Source of the DNA: Ancrocorticia sp052089425
Lineage (GTDB): Bacteria > Actinomycetota > Actinomycetes > Actinomycetales > Actinomycetaceae
Direction: 5' to 3'
Assembly: GCF_052089425.1 (NCBI RefSeq)
Contig: NZ_JBQCZW010000020.1
Span: 1-45,207, forward strand
Length of the DNA stretch: 45,207 bases
Under the pieces are notes generated by a model that was given only the letters and a program-made list of their open reading frames with translations, was not told where the DNA came from and searched no databases. Shown piece by piece: positions 15,326-23,520 of this stretch. Position 1 is the stretch's first letter. Each line of letters opens with the position of its first letter. The translations under genes and the position numbers were made by a program.

Positions 15326-16060
15326 ATGGCAACAGCACCCGCAGCAGATCAGCTCAAACTCTTGGAAGTAGCTGAGCTGGATTCACAGATCGCCCGCCTC
15401 GAACGCGATAACGTCAAGCACCCGCTACGCGAGAAGCTTGCCACCCTTATGAATGCGATTGCGGCACGTGGCCGGGAAACGGAAGCGGCTGGCGAGGCGG
15501 TGAAGGCCGCACAAGCCGAGCTTGCGCAAGCCGAAGCCGCATGCGAGGCCTTCCAGAGCCAGATCACCGATAAGGAAGCCAAACTGGCATCGGGGGAGGG
15601 GCTCACCTCCCGCGATTTGGTGGCGCTTCAGGAAGAAATTGCCGGGTTGCGGACGCTGCTGGACAAGGCATCGGATGTGGAGTTTGAGGCCCTCGACTCC
15701 GTGGAGGACAAGCAAACCCAAGCTGATAATCTCGCGGGCCAAGTGGCCAACCTCAAAGATGAGATGCTGAGGGATCGTAGCGAACTCGAGGACGTTGTGG
15801 GCGAGATTCAGGGTCAACAGGAGGAGCTGGGGACCCAACGGGCCAGCATCCTCGATCCCCTGAGCGACGATCTCAAGAAGATCTACGAACACTCACGCGA
15901 ATCGGGTGGTTATGCCGTTTTGGCCATGCATCCCAGCGGCGCAACGGACGGCGGGATTCACCTCTCTCCCGTTGAGGTGGCGCAGATCCGGGCCCTGCCC
16001 GAGGATCAGATCTACCTCTCCGAGGATTATGATGCCATCATCGTCAGGCTACCGAACTAG
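15326..16060 (+). CDS. Rv2229c/CT398-like coiled-coil protein with degenerate zinc ribbon
   Basis: The 244-aa protein begins with the family start DQLKLLEVAELDSQIARLE, followed by an antiparallel coiled coil to about residue 180 (Ala/Glu/Gln-rich). In relatives a C-terminal ribbon with two Cys-x-x-Cys pairs follows. Here the backbone of that region is recognisable (LSPVEVAQIRALPEDQIYLSE, then AIIVR at the end), but all four cysteines are replaced; the only Cys in the protein is in the coiled coil. It therefore cannot bind zinc in the usual way. It follows Nif3 by 14 nt, as in mycobacteria. The 3' end overlaps the convergent YaaA gene by 12 bp. Function unknown; secretion-chaperone-like and nucleic-acid roles have been suggested for relatives. 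Confidence 0.85.
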   Translation: MATAPAADQLKLLEVAELDSQIARLERDNVKHPLREKLATLMNAIAARGRETEAAGEAVKAAQAELAQAEAACEAFQSQITDKEAKLASGEGLTSRDLVALQEEIAGLRTLLDKASDVEFEALDSVEDKQTQADNLAGQVANLKDEMLRDRSELEDVVGEIQGQQEELGTQRASILDPLSDDLKKIYEHSRESGGYAVLAMHPSGATDGGIHLSPVEVAQIRALPEDQIYLSEDYDAIIVRLPN

Positions 16061-16759
16061 CGCTTCGTGAGGTATGAGGGTGAGGTGGCGCCGATTGCCC
16101 TCGGATTCAACGGAGATGCTGCCAAGGGATCTGGCCACATCGGCCACGTCATCACTTCCGCTGTCCAACAGCACCCGCGTGAGTAATCCCCGGTAATGCT
16201 TCGCCATGTGGGTAATGACCTTGCCGGATGCGTCGCGCACGCGCACATCCCACCATTGGCCACGTGGATTCCACACCTGATACGCCCCCGAGCGCATGTC
16301 AACGATGGGTCCGGCCGATTCTGGTAGCGGTGGGTTGGCCGCTAGGGCTTTGCGCCACAGGGCTTTCAGGCTGCCAGCGGCGGGAAGCTTCACGTTCATC
16401 GAGAGCCGGTAGGCAGGGATGAGGTCGGTTCCTGACGTCACGCCGAACAGGCCGGAGAAGATTGTGACCGCATCGGTTGGTCCCAACTGGGCGGCCTCGA
16501 ACAAGACTCCCGTGTACACCTCGTAGGCCGGGGCGCAGGGCGCATTCCACAGGTTGCGCTGTGCCTCAACCTCCGGGCGCGTGCGTTCGCCCGTCTTGAG
16601 GATCGTCAGGGCATCCTCGCGGGCGCTTACGTTGGCGAGTTCGCGGGTGAGTGCTCTGCGGGTTTCGGTGAGCTTCGGGCGGCTGAGGGTGGCAAGGTCC
16701 AGTTTCGGGCCCGATGTGGGAGGTGTTTTACCTTCTGAGGGTGGGAGCAGAATGTGCAC
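16049..16759 (-). CDS. yaaA: YaaA family peroxide-stress protein (DUF328)
   Basis: Cytoplasmic protein of 236 aa. In E. coli YaaA belongs to the OxyR regulon and limits free iron during peroxide stress; it has DNA-binding activity. The family opening MHILLPPSEGKT, the tract YEVYTGVLFEA, FSGLFGVTSGTDLIPAYRL and the C-terminal KVITHMAKHYRG are all present. Length is near the family norm. It overlaps the coiled-coil gene tail to tail by 12 bp and its start faces the rnpB promoter region. Catalase in the same window acts against the same stress, although the two are not linked. Confidence 0.92.
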   Translation of the reverse strand: MHILLPPSEGKTPPTSGPKLDLATLSRPKLTETRRALTRELANVSAREDALTILKTGERTRPEVEAQRNLWNAPCAPAYEVYTGVLFEAAQLGPTDAVTIFSGLFGVTSGTDLIPAYRLSMNVKLPAAGSLKALWRKALAANPPLPESAGPIVDMRSGAYQVWNPRGQWWDVRVRDASGKVITHMAKHYRGLLTRVLLDSGSDDVADVARSLGSISVESEGNRRHLTLIPHEALVR

Positions 16760-16797
16760 GCGGTCCAGTCTAGTGCCTCTGAGGTGCTACCATGGCT

Positions 16798-17160
16798 AGG
16801 CGAATGAGCTGGCCAGGCGGCCGCGTGGCACGCACGTGTCCCGAGGAACGTCCGGGCTCCACAGGGAACGGTGGTGGGTAACACCCACCCGGGGTGACTC
16901 GCGGGAAAGCGCCACAGAAAACAAACCGCCTTGGGCACGCCCAAGGTAAGGGTGAAACGGCGGTGTAAGAGACCACCGCGCCTCAGGTGACTGAGGTGGC
17001 ACGGCAAGCCCCACCGGGAGCAAGGTCATACAGTGCACGCAGGCGTCCCGCTTAGTGCACGGGTGGACTGCTAGAGCCATGCGGCAACGTATGGCGTAGA
17101 TGGATGGTCGCCACCGCTCAAGCGGTACAGAACCCGGCGTATCGGCCAGCTCATTCGCCT
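16798..17160 (+). ncRNA. rnpB: RNase P RNA (class A)
   Basis: Catalytic RNA that matures tRNA 5' ends. A perfect 17-bp P1 helix pairs 16798-16814 with 17144-17160. Conserved core elements appear in order: gaggaacgtccgggctcc (16843-16860), acagaaa (16914-16920), the agggtgaaacgg element (16949-16960) and acagaacccggc (17127-17138). Length is about 363 nt, normal for actinobacterial type A RNA. The ends are set at P1 and the mature 3' end may be a few nt longer. The stop codon of the minus-strand GntR fusion lies inside the 3' strand of P1. Confidence 0.97.
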
Positions 17161-17990
17161 GATTCATTCTCTGATGTCAGCCTGTCACGCTGGTCGGCCG
17201 TACGGTTGACGTGGTGGAGTGCTTCCTTGCGAGAAAACCCGAGTTCATCGATCATCGTGCGGAGATAGGCTTCGGCCGCTTGTCTAGCGCTCGTTTCCCT
17301 CGGGCCGAGACGCCCATCTACGTAGGTTCCGCGCCTGCCGTGAGTGCTGAGCACGCCACGTTCTTCCAGATACTGATAGGTGCGAGCAACTGTGCCCGGG
17401 GCGATGCCGAGATCGCCAGCTAGCCTGCGAACCGGAGGCAAACGATCACCGCGCTGCAAATCGCCGTGGTCAATATCGCTGAGGATGCCCGTGATGAGCT
17501 GTTCATAGACGGGAATCGGGCTGGACGGATCTACGGTGATCATCGGGTTGTCTCTTGGCGCGCGGGCCAGTGAGGCGAGAAGCCTCTGAGTAGTGAGCGT
17601 GTCCGTCATGGCCAGCGCAGCGATGAAGCCGTACATGGATATGGCTAGTCCGAGAAACAGCGCTGCAAACACACGGCTCCCGCGTGTGGAGTAATCGCGA
17701 GGATCTGTACGGCGTAAACGGGCGACCATACTGGTGCTGCTAGATGTTGCCATGTATTGCTTGAAGGACCACCCTGTGTTCACCAAAGCTACGGCGAACT
17801 GAACTGCTGCGATGGCAAATACGACGAAGGTCGTCTGGTCATTAACAAGTATGTAGTACTCAGGGACGTCGCCGATGGTCAGTGATGCCGCCGTGATGGC
17901 AGCAACAGAAATTATGACGGTCATCATAACGATCAGCCTGTCGCGCCGGACGAGAGTCTGCGTAAAACTATGGACCTCTTGCCCTGTCAC
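17151..17990 (-). CDS. Membrane protein fused to YtrA-type GntR regulator
   Basis: Single open frame of 279 aa. Residues 1-145 hold three hydrophobic segments (about 19-40, 52-74 and 106-128) with a basic loop RLRRTDPRDYSTRG between the second and third. From M150 the sequence is a complete YtrA-subfamily GntR protein (MITVDPSSPIPVYEQLITGI, then LPPVRRLAGDLGIAPGTVAR and a GRRGTYV wing) with a short helical tail. Normally this regulator is a separate protein of about 125 aa. Either this is a membrane-anchored regulator, or translation also starts at M150 (17543), where only a weak aagaga lies upstream. The GTG start follows the ppgK stop by 8 nt, so it is probably translated with ppgK. The 3' end overlaps rnpB by 10 bp. 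Confidence 0.75.
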   Translation of the reverse strand: MTGQEVHSFTQTLVRRDRLIVMMTVIISVAAITAASLTIGDVPEYYILVNDQTTFVVFAIAAVQFAVALVNTGWSFKQYMATSSSTSMVARLRRTDPRDYSTRGSRVFAALFLGLAISMYGFIAALAMTDTLTTQRLLASLARAPRDNPMITVDPSSPIPVYEQLITGILSDIDHGDLQRGDRLPPVRRLAGDLGIAPGTVARTYQYLEERGVLSTHGRRGTYVDGRLGPRETSARQAAEAYLRTMIDELGFSRKEALHHVNRTADQRDRLTSENESGE

Positions 17991-17998
17991 GCTGTGAA

Positions 17999-18865
17999 CT
18001 AGGAAGCCTTGGCTGCGTTCTTGACCTTTTCCTTGGCTTTTTTCTTGGCTGCGCGGATTTCTTTGCGGGCCTTCTTGATGCGCTTCTTGGTGCCGCGATC
18101 CAGAGTGAATTCTCCTGCGGCTTCGGCGGCGAGCAGCGCGGAGCCGACGATGCCAGCAGTGTTTTGTAGCTCAGCGGGAATGATCGGTGCTCGGGTTTCG
18201 ATGAGAGGCAGGAACTTCTTGGATTTCTTGGAGATTCCGCCGCCCACGATGAACACTTCGGGGGAGAAGAGCATCTCCATGTGGGAGAAGTAGCGCTGAA
18301 GGCGCTTGGCCCACTCTTCCCATCCGAGGTTATCGCGCTCAAAGACTCCCGAGGAGGCGTAGCTTTCAGCATCGCGCCCATCCAGCTCCACGTGCCCGAG
18401 TTCGGTGTTGGGGACCAACACCCCATCCATGACGAGGACGGAGCCGATACCGGTTCCGAGCGTCAGCACCATGACCAGTCCATCCCTGCCTGCGGCGGCG
18501 CCGTAGTGCACTTCCGCGTAACCGGCGGCGTCTGCATCGTTGACCACGCGTACAGGCCGGTCCAGATGCTTCGTGAAGAGATCCTCAACATTCAGTCCCT
18601 TCCACGAAGGGTCTAAGTTGGCGATCATGGGAGCTACGCCGTGGATAATCGGCGCGGGAAAATCGATGCCGATGGGAACCGAGCTAGGGACCTCAAAGTG
18701 AGCAACCAGCTCCGCGACCGTATCGGCAACGGCTTCCGGGGTTGCTGGCTGGGGAGTGGGGATCCGGTAACGGTCCGTCGCGAACTCCCCGGTTTGCAAA
18801 TCGACGTAGGCACCCTTAATGCCGGAGCCGCCAATATCAATTCCGAATCCACGATGCTTCGTCAT
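17999..18865 (-). CDS. ppgK: Polyphosphate glucokinase
   Basis: Cytoplasmic ROK-family kinase of 288 aa that phosphorylates glucose using inorganic polyphosphate (or ATP), typical of actinobacteria. The N-terminal phosphate motif is GFGIDIGGSGIKGAYVDL; the second is GLVMVLTLGTGIGSVLVMDG; the sugar-site region is PNTELGHVELDGRDAE. A C-terminal tail of 33 residues beginning DRGTKKRIKKARKE contains 16 Lys/Arg residues and looks like an addition to the usual fold; it may help bind polyphosphate. The start has aaagga 6 nt upstream. The map gene precedes it by 18-19 nt on the same strand and the GntR fusion follows it, suggesting one transcript. Confidence 0.95.
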   Translation of the reverse strand: MTKHRGFGIDIGGSGIKGAYVDLQTGEFATDRYRIPTPQPATPEAVADTVAELVAHFEVPSSVPIGIDFPAPIIHGVAPMIANLDPSWKGLNVEDLFTKHLDRPVRVVNDADAAGYAEVHYGAAAGRDGLVMVLTLGTGIGSVLVMDGVLVPNTELGHVELDGRDAESYASSGVFERDNLGWEEWAKRLQRYFSHMEMLFSPEVFIVGGGISKKSKKFLPLIETRAPIIPAELQNTAGIVGSALLAAEAAGEFTLDRGTKKRIKKARKEIRAAKKKAKEKVKNAAKAS

Positions 18866-18883
18866 GCTGGTTCCTTTACGTTT

Positions 18884-19786
18884 CTACAGGTGTGGCGCCA
18901 GATCCACATCGGTGGGAAGTGTCAGGATCTCCGCACCGTCTTTGGTTACCACGAGAGTGTGTTCCCATTGTGCCGTACGGGACCGATCCTTGGTGACAAC
19001 AGTCCAATCATCGTCCCATTGCTCCCACGCAATATCGCCGAGCGTTAGCATCGGTTCGATAGTGAACACCATCCCTGGCTCGATCACGGTTGCATAGTTG
19101 GGAGCCGCATCGTAGTGAGGAACAATCAGGCCAGAATGGAAGGCTTCGCCAACGCCGTGTCCGGTGAAGTCCTCCACAACGCCGTATTCGAACCGCTTCG
19201 CATAGGATTCGATCACGCGGCCGATCACGTTAATCTGGCGCCCGGGCTTGACAGCCTTGATACCGCGCATCATCGCATTCTTGGTCCGTTCGGCAAGTAA
19301 CCGCGATTCCTCATCAACATCGCCCACCATGAACATGGCGTTGGTATCCCCGTGCACACCGTCCTTGTAGGCGGTCACGTCAAGATTGATGAAGTCTCCT
19401 TCGTGCACAACGGTAGAATCCGGGATTCCGTGGCAGATAACTTCGTTGATGGATGTGCAGATGGACTTGGGGAACTCCATGTAATCCAAGCAGGACGGGT
19501 AGGCGCCATGATCGCACATGTACTCATGAGCGATTCGGTCAAGCTCATCGGTCGTAACGCCCGGCTTGATAGCAGCGCCGGCAGCGTACATGGCATCCGC
19601 GGCGATGCGTCCCGCGATACGGATCTTTTCGATCGTCTCCTCGTTCTTGACGTCCGATGCCGTGACAACTTCGGGGCCATCGTGAAACAGATATTCGGGA
19701 CGAGCGATCGATCGGGGTACCTCACGCTTGTGAGAGAGCTTTCCGGGAACAAGAGTGCCACGTGGGGCGCGATCAGCCAACAACAT
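18884..19786 (-). CDS. map: Methionine aminopeptidase type I (MapB-like)
   Basis: Removes N-terminal Met from nascent proteins in the cytoplasm. The 300-aa protein has an N-terminal extension with VPGKLSHKREVPRSIARPEY, like mycobacterial MapB. Metal ligands of the pita-bread fold are present: two Asp in NLDVTAYKDGVHGDTNAMF, His in DFTGHGVGEAFH, Glu in VFTIEPM and Glu in TAQWEHTL. Start choice is uncertain: the frame is open to a TTG at 19831, but ATG 19786 gives the MapB-like start and has TAGAAT 8 nt before it, suggesting a leaderless mRNA. It heads a probable map-ppgK-GntR fusion operon. Confidence 0.93.
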   Translation of the reverse strand: MLLADRAPRGTLVPGKLSHKREVPRSIARPEYLFHDGPEVVTASDVKNEETIEKIRIAGRIAADAMYAAGAAIKPGVTTDELDRIAHEYMCDHGAYPSCLDYMEFPKSICTSINEVICHGIPDSTVVHEGDFINLDVTAYKDGVHGDTNAMFMVGDVDEESRLLAERTKNAMMRGIKAVKPGRQINVIGRVIESYAKRFEYGVVEDFTGHGVGEAFHSGLIVPHYDAAPNYATVIEPGMVFTIEPMLTLGDIAWEQWDDDWTVVTKDRSRTAQWEHTLVVTKDGAEILTLPTDVDLAPHL

Positions 19787-19874
19787 AGCTGACATTCTAG
19801 GTTGCTCACGTTCCACGGCGAAACGGAACAAGAGGAATGAGGCGGAGTGAACTGTCGCGAATCGTGCCGGGCTG

Positions 19875-19880
19875 TACTGT
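19875..19880 (+). promoter_or_regulatory. -10 box for a leaderless transcript
   Basis: TACTGT ends 7 nt before the ATG at 19887, and there is no ribosome binding site between them. Confidence 0.5.
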
Positions 19881-19886
19881 GAACGT

Positions 19887-20090
19887 ATGGGGACCGAGTA
19901 TTACTTCAATACACGCACCGGTAGCGTTGAGAAGGGGAAGAAGTCAGGCTGGCAGGACCGGATGGGCCCGTATGTCAGCCCTGAAGAAGCGTTGCGCGCC
20001 TACAAGATTGCGCGCGAGCGCACGAAGAGGGCCGACGACGACGAGGCGGCATGGAAGGAAGCGTGGCAGGACCCGGATGAGGATTCCTAG
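19887..20090 (+). CDS. Conserved small actinobacterial protein, unknown function
   Basis: The 67-aa soluble protein starts EYYFNTRTGSVEKGKKSGWQ and continues DRMGPYVSPEEALRAYKIAR, a pattern I recall from small actinobacterial proteins that turn an x-Y-x-x-T-x-x-G-V-E-x-G motif into a SPOR-like strand-helix unit. The C-terminal third is a charged helix (ADDDEAAWKEAWQDPDEDS). It is divergent from map, which may explain why relatives are often labelled after that enzyme. It overlaps the convergent panB stop by 4 bp. The role is unknown. Confidence 0.78.
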   Translation: MGTEYYFNTRTGSVEKGKKSGWQDRMGPYVSPEEALRAYKIARERTKRADDDEAAWKEAWQDPDEDS

Positions 20091-20896
20091 AACGAGTGGG
20101 AATCGTCCGGGAACTGGCGTGCTTTGACTGACTCTGCGTAGGAGGCGGCTGCATCTTGCAAGGCGGCACCAACGGCGCCAAACTTGCGCGAGAAGGAGGG
20201 CGCCCAGTTGGTCATACCCGCCATGTCCGTCCACACGAGTACTTGACCGTCGCAGTGGTAGCCCGCACCTATCCCGATAGTGGGAATGTGGAGGATCTTC
20301 GTGATCTTTTCCGCGAGGTGCTGCGGCACCATTTCAAGAACGACGCACGATGCACCGCCATCTTGAACGGCAACCGCATCGTCAATCAGGGCCGTTTCCG
20401 CATCGTCCCCGCGTCCTTGAACGCGCGGGCCTCCCAACCGGTGTTCGGATTGGGGAGTAAATCCGATGTGACCAACCACAGGAATGCCCGCCCCTGTGAT
20501 CGCTTCGATGGTCTCCTTTTGGCGAACGCCACCCTCGAGCTTCACAGCGTGGGCGCCAGCCTTGATCAGCTTGACCGACGAGGAGACGGCGTCGGATGGC
20601 GAGGCTTCGTAGGAGCCGAAAGGGAGATCAGCAACGATGAAGGCACGCTGGGTTCCACGGCTCACGGCCCCCGTGGCCATAACCATCTCGTCAAGAGACA
20701 CCTTGATCGTGGATCCATACCCAAGGAGAGTATTGCCGAACGAATCGCCAACTAGGAGCATATCGATCGCTGCCGCATCGAAGATGCGTGCTGTTATGGC
20801 GTCATAACAGGTGAGCATGGTGATTGGTTCGTGCCGCTCCTTCATACCGGCAAGGTGATGCAGGCGGACTCTTGATGGTGTATGTGGGGCGGACAT
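20087..20896 (-). CDS. panB: 3-methyl-2-oxobutanoate hydroxymethyltransferase
   Basis: First committed enzyme of pantothenate (vitamin B5) synthesis: transfers a hydroxymethyl group from methylene-tetrahydrofolate to 2-oxoisovalerate to give ketopantoate. The 269-aa sequence contains MLTCYDAITARIFD, LLVGDSFGNTLLGY, VKLEGG, VVGHIGFTPQSEH and IGIGAGYHCDGQVLVW, matching substrate- and Mg-binding motifs of PanB. The start follows aaggagaacg. panC and panD are not beside it, so the rest of the pathway is encoded elsewhere. Confidence 0.97.
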   Translation of the reverse strand: MSAPHTPSRVRLHHLAGMKERHEPITMLTCYDAITARIFDAAAIDMLLVGDSFGNTLLGYGSTIKVSLDEMVMATGAVSRGTQRAFIVADLPFGSYEASPSDAVSSSVKLIKAGAHAVKLEGGVRQKETIEAITGAGIPVVGHIGFTPQSEHRLGGPRVQGRGDDAETALIDDAVAVQDGGASCVVLEMVPQHLAEKITKILHIPTIGIGAGYHCDGQVLVWTDMAGMTNWAPSFSRKFGAVGAALQDAAASYAESVKARQFPDDSHSF

Positions 20897-20988
20897 CGTT
20901 CTCCTTCGTCACGTTGTCACCATCTTAAGCCCGTGTTGCAGTTATGCTAAAAACAGTAATTCTGAACGTGAACGGTGGCGGGAGCAAG

Positions 20989-22143
20989 ATGAGCGAGATC
21001 ATTGGCTACTTCGCTGTCACGGAGGCGGAGTTTTGGGTGGGCATCACGCTCCTCGCATGCGCGATTGGGCTGCTCTTGTTGGCGGTCCGCCCAGAATCGG
21101 AATATGCCGATCTGCCCCGCGGGGAGTTTCCTCGGCCGGGAGAGCATCATCCAACCCGGCACGTGAGTGGTGGCGAGCCGCCGATGCGCTCCACACCCCC
21201 TCAGATGAGGCCGCAGGAGGCCGCGATCATCATGAGAGAAGCCTTCCGCAACGATGTTGTTGTATCTGCCCTCTTGGATTTGGCTGTGCGAGGCTTCATC
21301 GAACTGGTGGAATACCGCTATCTGCCCAAGGCCACGCCGGCAGTGATCATCGTGCTGTTGCGCGGGCCGGACCACACGTGCAATCCCGATGAGCGTTCCC
21401 TCTTGGATCTGCTGGCGGTTCCTGGACGAGCAGAGAACCCGCCGTACGCCAAATCGCATCCGTTTGATGACAGGCGCTTTCGAGCGGTTCTTGAAGATCT
21501 GGGGTTGCCTCCAGTTGGCGTGCCAACCGCGCGGCTTTCCGGGCTACGCCGCTCGATGGGTGAACGTGTTGTGAGCGCAGTGGCCAATCGGGTCAGCGCT
21601 GATTTCCGCTGGATTCGTTCAGGCAGGGAAAGCTTGGCCTCTGCTGGAGTAGTGGAGTTGCTGGGTGGATGTGCCGCCGCAGTTCTCACAACCATCCTCG
21701 TGTTGGCGGGTTCCTTGCGTCCGTTCTGGTTGATCGTATCGGTGCTTCTCATGGTGGTGGGGGCGGCAACGATCATGGGTGCCTCGGTTCGTACGACAGA
21801 TGGATCTGTGGCGCGCGATCAGGCCCGTGGCTTCCGGCGTTTTCTTGTTGAGCCGCCCATGGGCACGCCCGTGGAGGAACTAGCCAGCTACAGTGCCTGG
21901 GCCGTTGCACTCGATTGCGTCCATGAATGGGTGCAGAGCCTAGAGCGCCTGAGCGTGGTTCAAGAGGTCAATGTGGCCGAAACGGTTTCGGGCTTGGTGC
22001 GTACTTCCGAGCCTATGACTGGGTGGGAGGAAGTGGGAGATTTCATTACGCTGATCATTTCTCGCATTCACGCGGACCCGGAATGCGATGACGTCAAATC
22101 GCCAACGGCTTTTCTCAGCTGGCGCGAGCTACAGGTTGAGTAG
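20989..22143 (+). CDS. DUF2207-like membrane protein, C-terminal type
   Basis: The 384-aa protein has one membrane segment near residues 9-32, then a cytoplasmic domain with STPPQMRPQEAAIIM and VVVSALLDLAVRGFIELVE, the recognisable winged-helix-like unit of DUF2207 proteins. A hairpin of two membrane segments lies at about 225-265, followed by a segment with ARGFRRFL and ASYSAWAVALDCVHEWVQSLE that matches the family's terminal region. The extracytoplasmic N-terminal DUF2207 domain of longer relatives is absent. The ATG at 20989 is chosen for its gcgggagcaag ribosome site. It lies 27 nt before glnA2 on the same strand, but no nitrogen role is known. Confidence 0.72.
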   Translation: MSEIIGYFAVTEAEFWVGITLLACAIGLLLLAVRPESEYADLPRGEFPRPGEHHPTRHVSGGEPPMRSTPPQMRPQEAAIIMREAFRNDVVVSALLDLAVRGFIELVEYRYLPKATPAVIIVLLRGPDHTCNPDERSLLDLLAVPGRAENPPYAKSHPFDDRRFRAVLEDLGLPPVGVPTARLSGLRRSMGERVVSAVANRVSADFRWIRSGRESLASAGVVELLGGCAAAVLTTILVLAGSLRPFWLIVSVLLMVVGAATIMGASVRTTDGSVARDQARGFRRFLVEPPMGTPVEELASYSAWAVALDCVHEWVQSLERLSVVQEVNVAETVSGLVRTSEPMTGWEEVGDFITLIISRIHADPECDDVKSPTAFLSWRELQVE

Positions 22144-22170
22144 TATGAACCAGAGGACTTAAGGAGCGCT

Positions 22171-23508
22171 GTGGATCGTCAAGAGGAATATGTACTACGC
22201 ACCATCGAGGAAAAGGGTGTTCGGTTTGTCCGGCTCTGGTTCACAGACGTCGTAGGGAAACTGAAATCGGTGGCGATTGCTCCGGCGGAACTGGAGAAGG
22301 CTTTCGAAGAGGGCATCGGATTCGATGGTTCCTCGATTCAGGGCCTGACCCGAGTTTATGAATCCGATATGTCCGCGCGCCCGGACGCATCAACCTTCCA
22401 ACTCTTGCCATGGCGTGGTACTAGCCATCCGGTGGCCCGCATGTTTTGCAACATCACCACTCGCGATGATGAGCCAGCGCGTACAGATCCCCGGAACATC
22501 TTGAAGCGGGCCCTGGAATCAGCGGCCGATATGGGCTTCACGTGCTATGTCCATCCCGAGGTGGAGTTCTACCTGTTCCAGCAGGAGACAGATTCCGAAA
22601 AGATCCCGGTACCCATCGATTCTGCGTCCTACTTCGATCACGTCACTCGCTCCACCGCTCACGATTTCCGCCGCGATGCCATCTTGAACCTCGAAGAAAT
22701 GGGTATATCGGTGGAGTTTTCTCATCACGAGGCGGGCCCGGGGCAGAACGAAATCGATCTGCACTACTCCGATGCGCTGTCCATGGCCGATAATCTCATG
22801 ACGTTCAAGGCCGTGATCGAAGAGGTGGCCGTGCGCCAAGGTGTTCAAGCCTCCTTCATGCCAAAGCCTTTGGTCAATGTGCCTGGATCGGGCATGCACA
22901 CTCACATTTCGTTGTTCGAGGGTGAACACAACGCCTTCGCGGATCCGACAGATCCTGATGGCCTGTCCAAAACCGGCCGCCAGTTCCTTGCCGGTCTGAT
23001 CCGCCATGCCCCAGAAATCACGGCCGTGACGAACCAGCACGTGAACTCCTACAAGCGGCTGTGGGGTGGGGATGAGGCACCGTCTTACGTTTCGTGGGGG
23101 CCAAACAATCGATCCGCGCTGATCCGCGTACCGTATTACAAGCCGGACAAGCCTCAATCGGCTCGGCTCGAATACCGCGCGATCGATTCAGCGGCCAACC
23201 CCTATCTGGCCTTTGCGGCGATGATTCGTGCTGGGCTGGCCGGGATTGCCGGCGAATACGAACCCCCCGAGCAGGCAGATACCGATGTGGCGCTCATGAG
23301 TGCCATGGAGCGGCAGATTCTCGGTATCGAAGCACTTCCCGATTCTTTGAGTCAAGCGCTTGGATGCATGCGGGATTCCGAGCTGATGGCAGAAGCGCTG
23401 GGCGAAGATTGTTTCGCCTACTTCCTCAGGGAAAAGAAGCACGAGTGGCGCGAGTACAGCATGCAGATTACAACCGAGGAGCGCCGCCGCTTCCTAGCAA
23501 CCTTTTAG
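22171..23508 (+). CDS. glnA2: Glutamine synthetase type I, GlnA2-like
   Basis: Cytoplasmic 445-aa enzyme of the GlnA family that ligates ammonia to glutamate using ATP. Motifs include GFDGSSIQGLTRVYESDM, HPEVEFYLF, HHEAGPGQNEIDL, GSGMHTHISLF and NRSALIRVP, covering the metal, ammonia and nucleotide sites. The loop that carries the adenylylated Tyr in GlnA1 reads ADTDVALMSAMERQ here and has no Tyr, so it should not be controlled by GlnE. GTG at 22171 has aaggag 5 nt upstream. glnE follows after 12 nt, in the same order as actinobacterial glnA2-glnE pairs. Some GlnA2-like proteins act on other amines or polyamines, so activity as the main synthetase is uncertain. Confidence 0.93.
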   Translation: MDRQEEYVLRTIEEKGVRFVRLWFTDVVGKLKSVAIAPAELEKAFEEGIGFDGSSIQGLTRVYESDMSARPDASTFQLLPWRGTSHPVARMFCNITTRDDEPARTDPRNILKRALESAADMGFTCYVHPEVEFYLFQQETDSEKIPVPIDSASYFDHVTRSTAHDFRRDAILNLEEMGISVEFSHHEAGPGQNEIDLHYSDALSMADNLMTFKAVIEEVAVRQGVQASFMPKPLVNVPGSGMHTHISLFEGEHNAFADPTDPDGLSKTGRQFLAGLIRHAPEITAVTNQHVNSYKRLWGGDEAPSYVSWGPNNRSALIRVPYYKPDKPQSARLEYRAIDSAANPYLAFAAMIRAGLAGIAGEYEPPEQADTDVALMSAMERQILGIEALPDSLSQALGCMRDSELMAEALGEDCFAYFLREKKHEWREYSMQITTEERRRFLATF

Positions 23509-23520
23509 GAGGACGTGGCG

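Noticed and set aside
20156..20755. Plus-strand frame of 199 codons inside panB
   Set aside because: It is antisense to an intact panB and has no recognisable sequence.
22144..22170. Riboswitch before glnA2
   Set aside because: The spacer is only 27 nt, too short for a glutamine riboswitch, and contains only a ribosome site.
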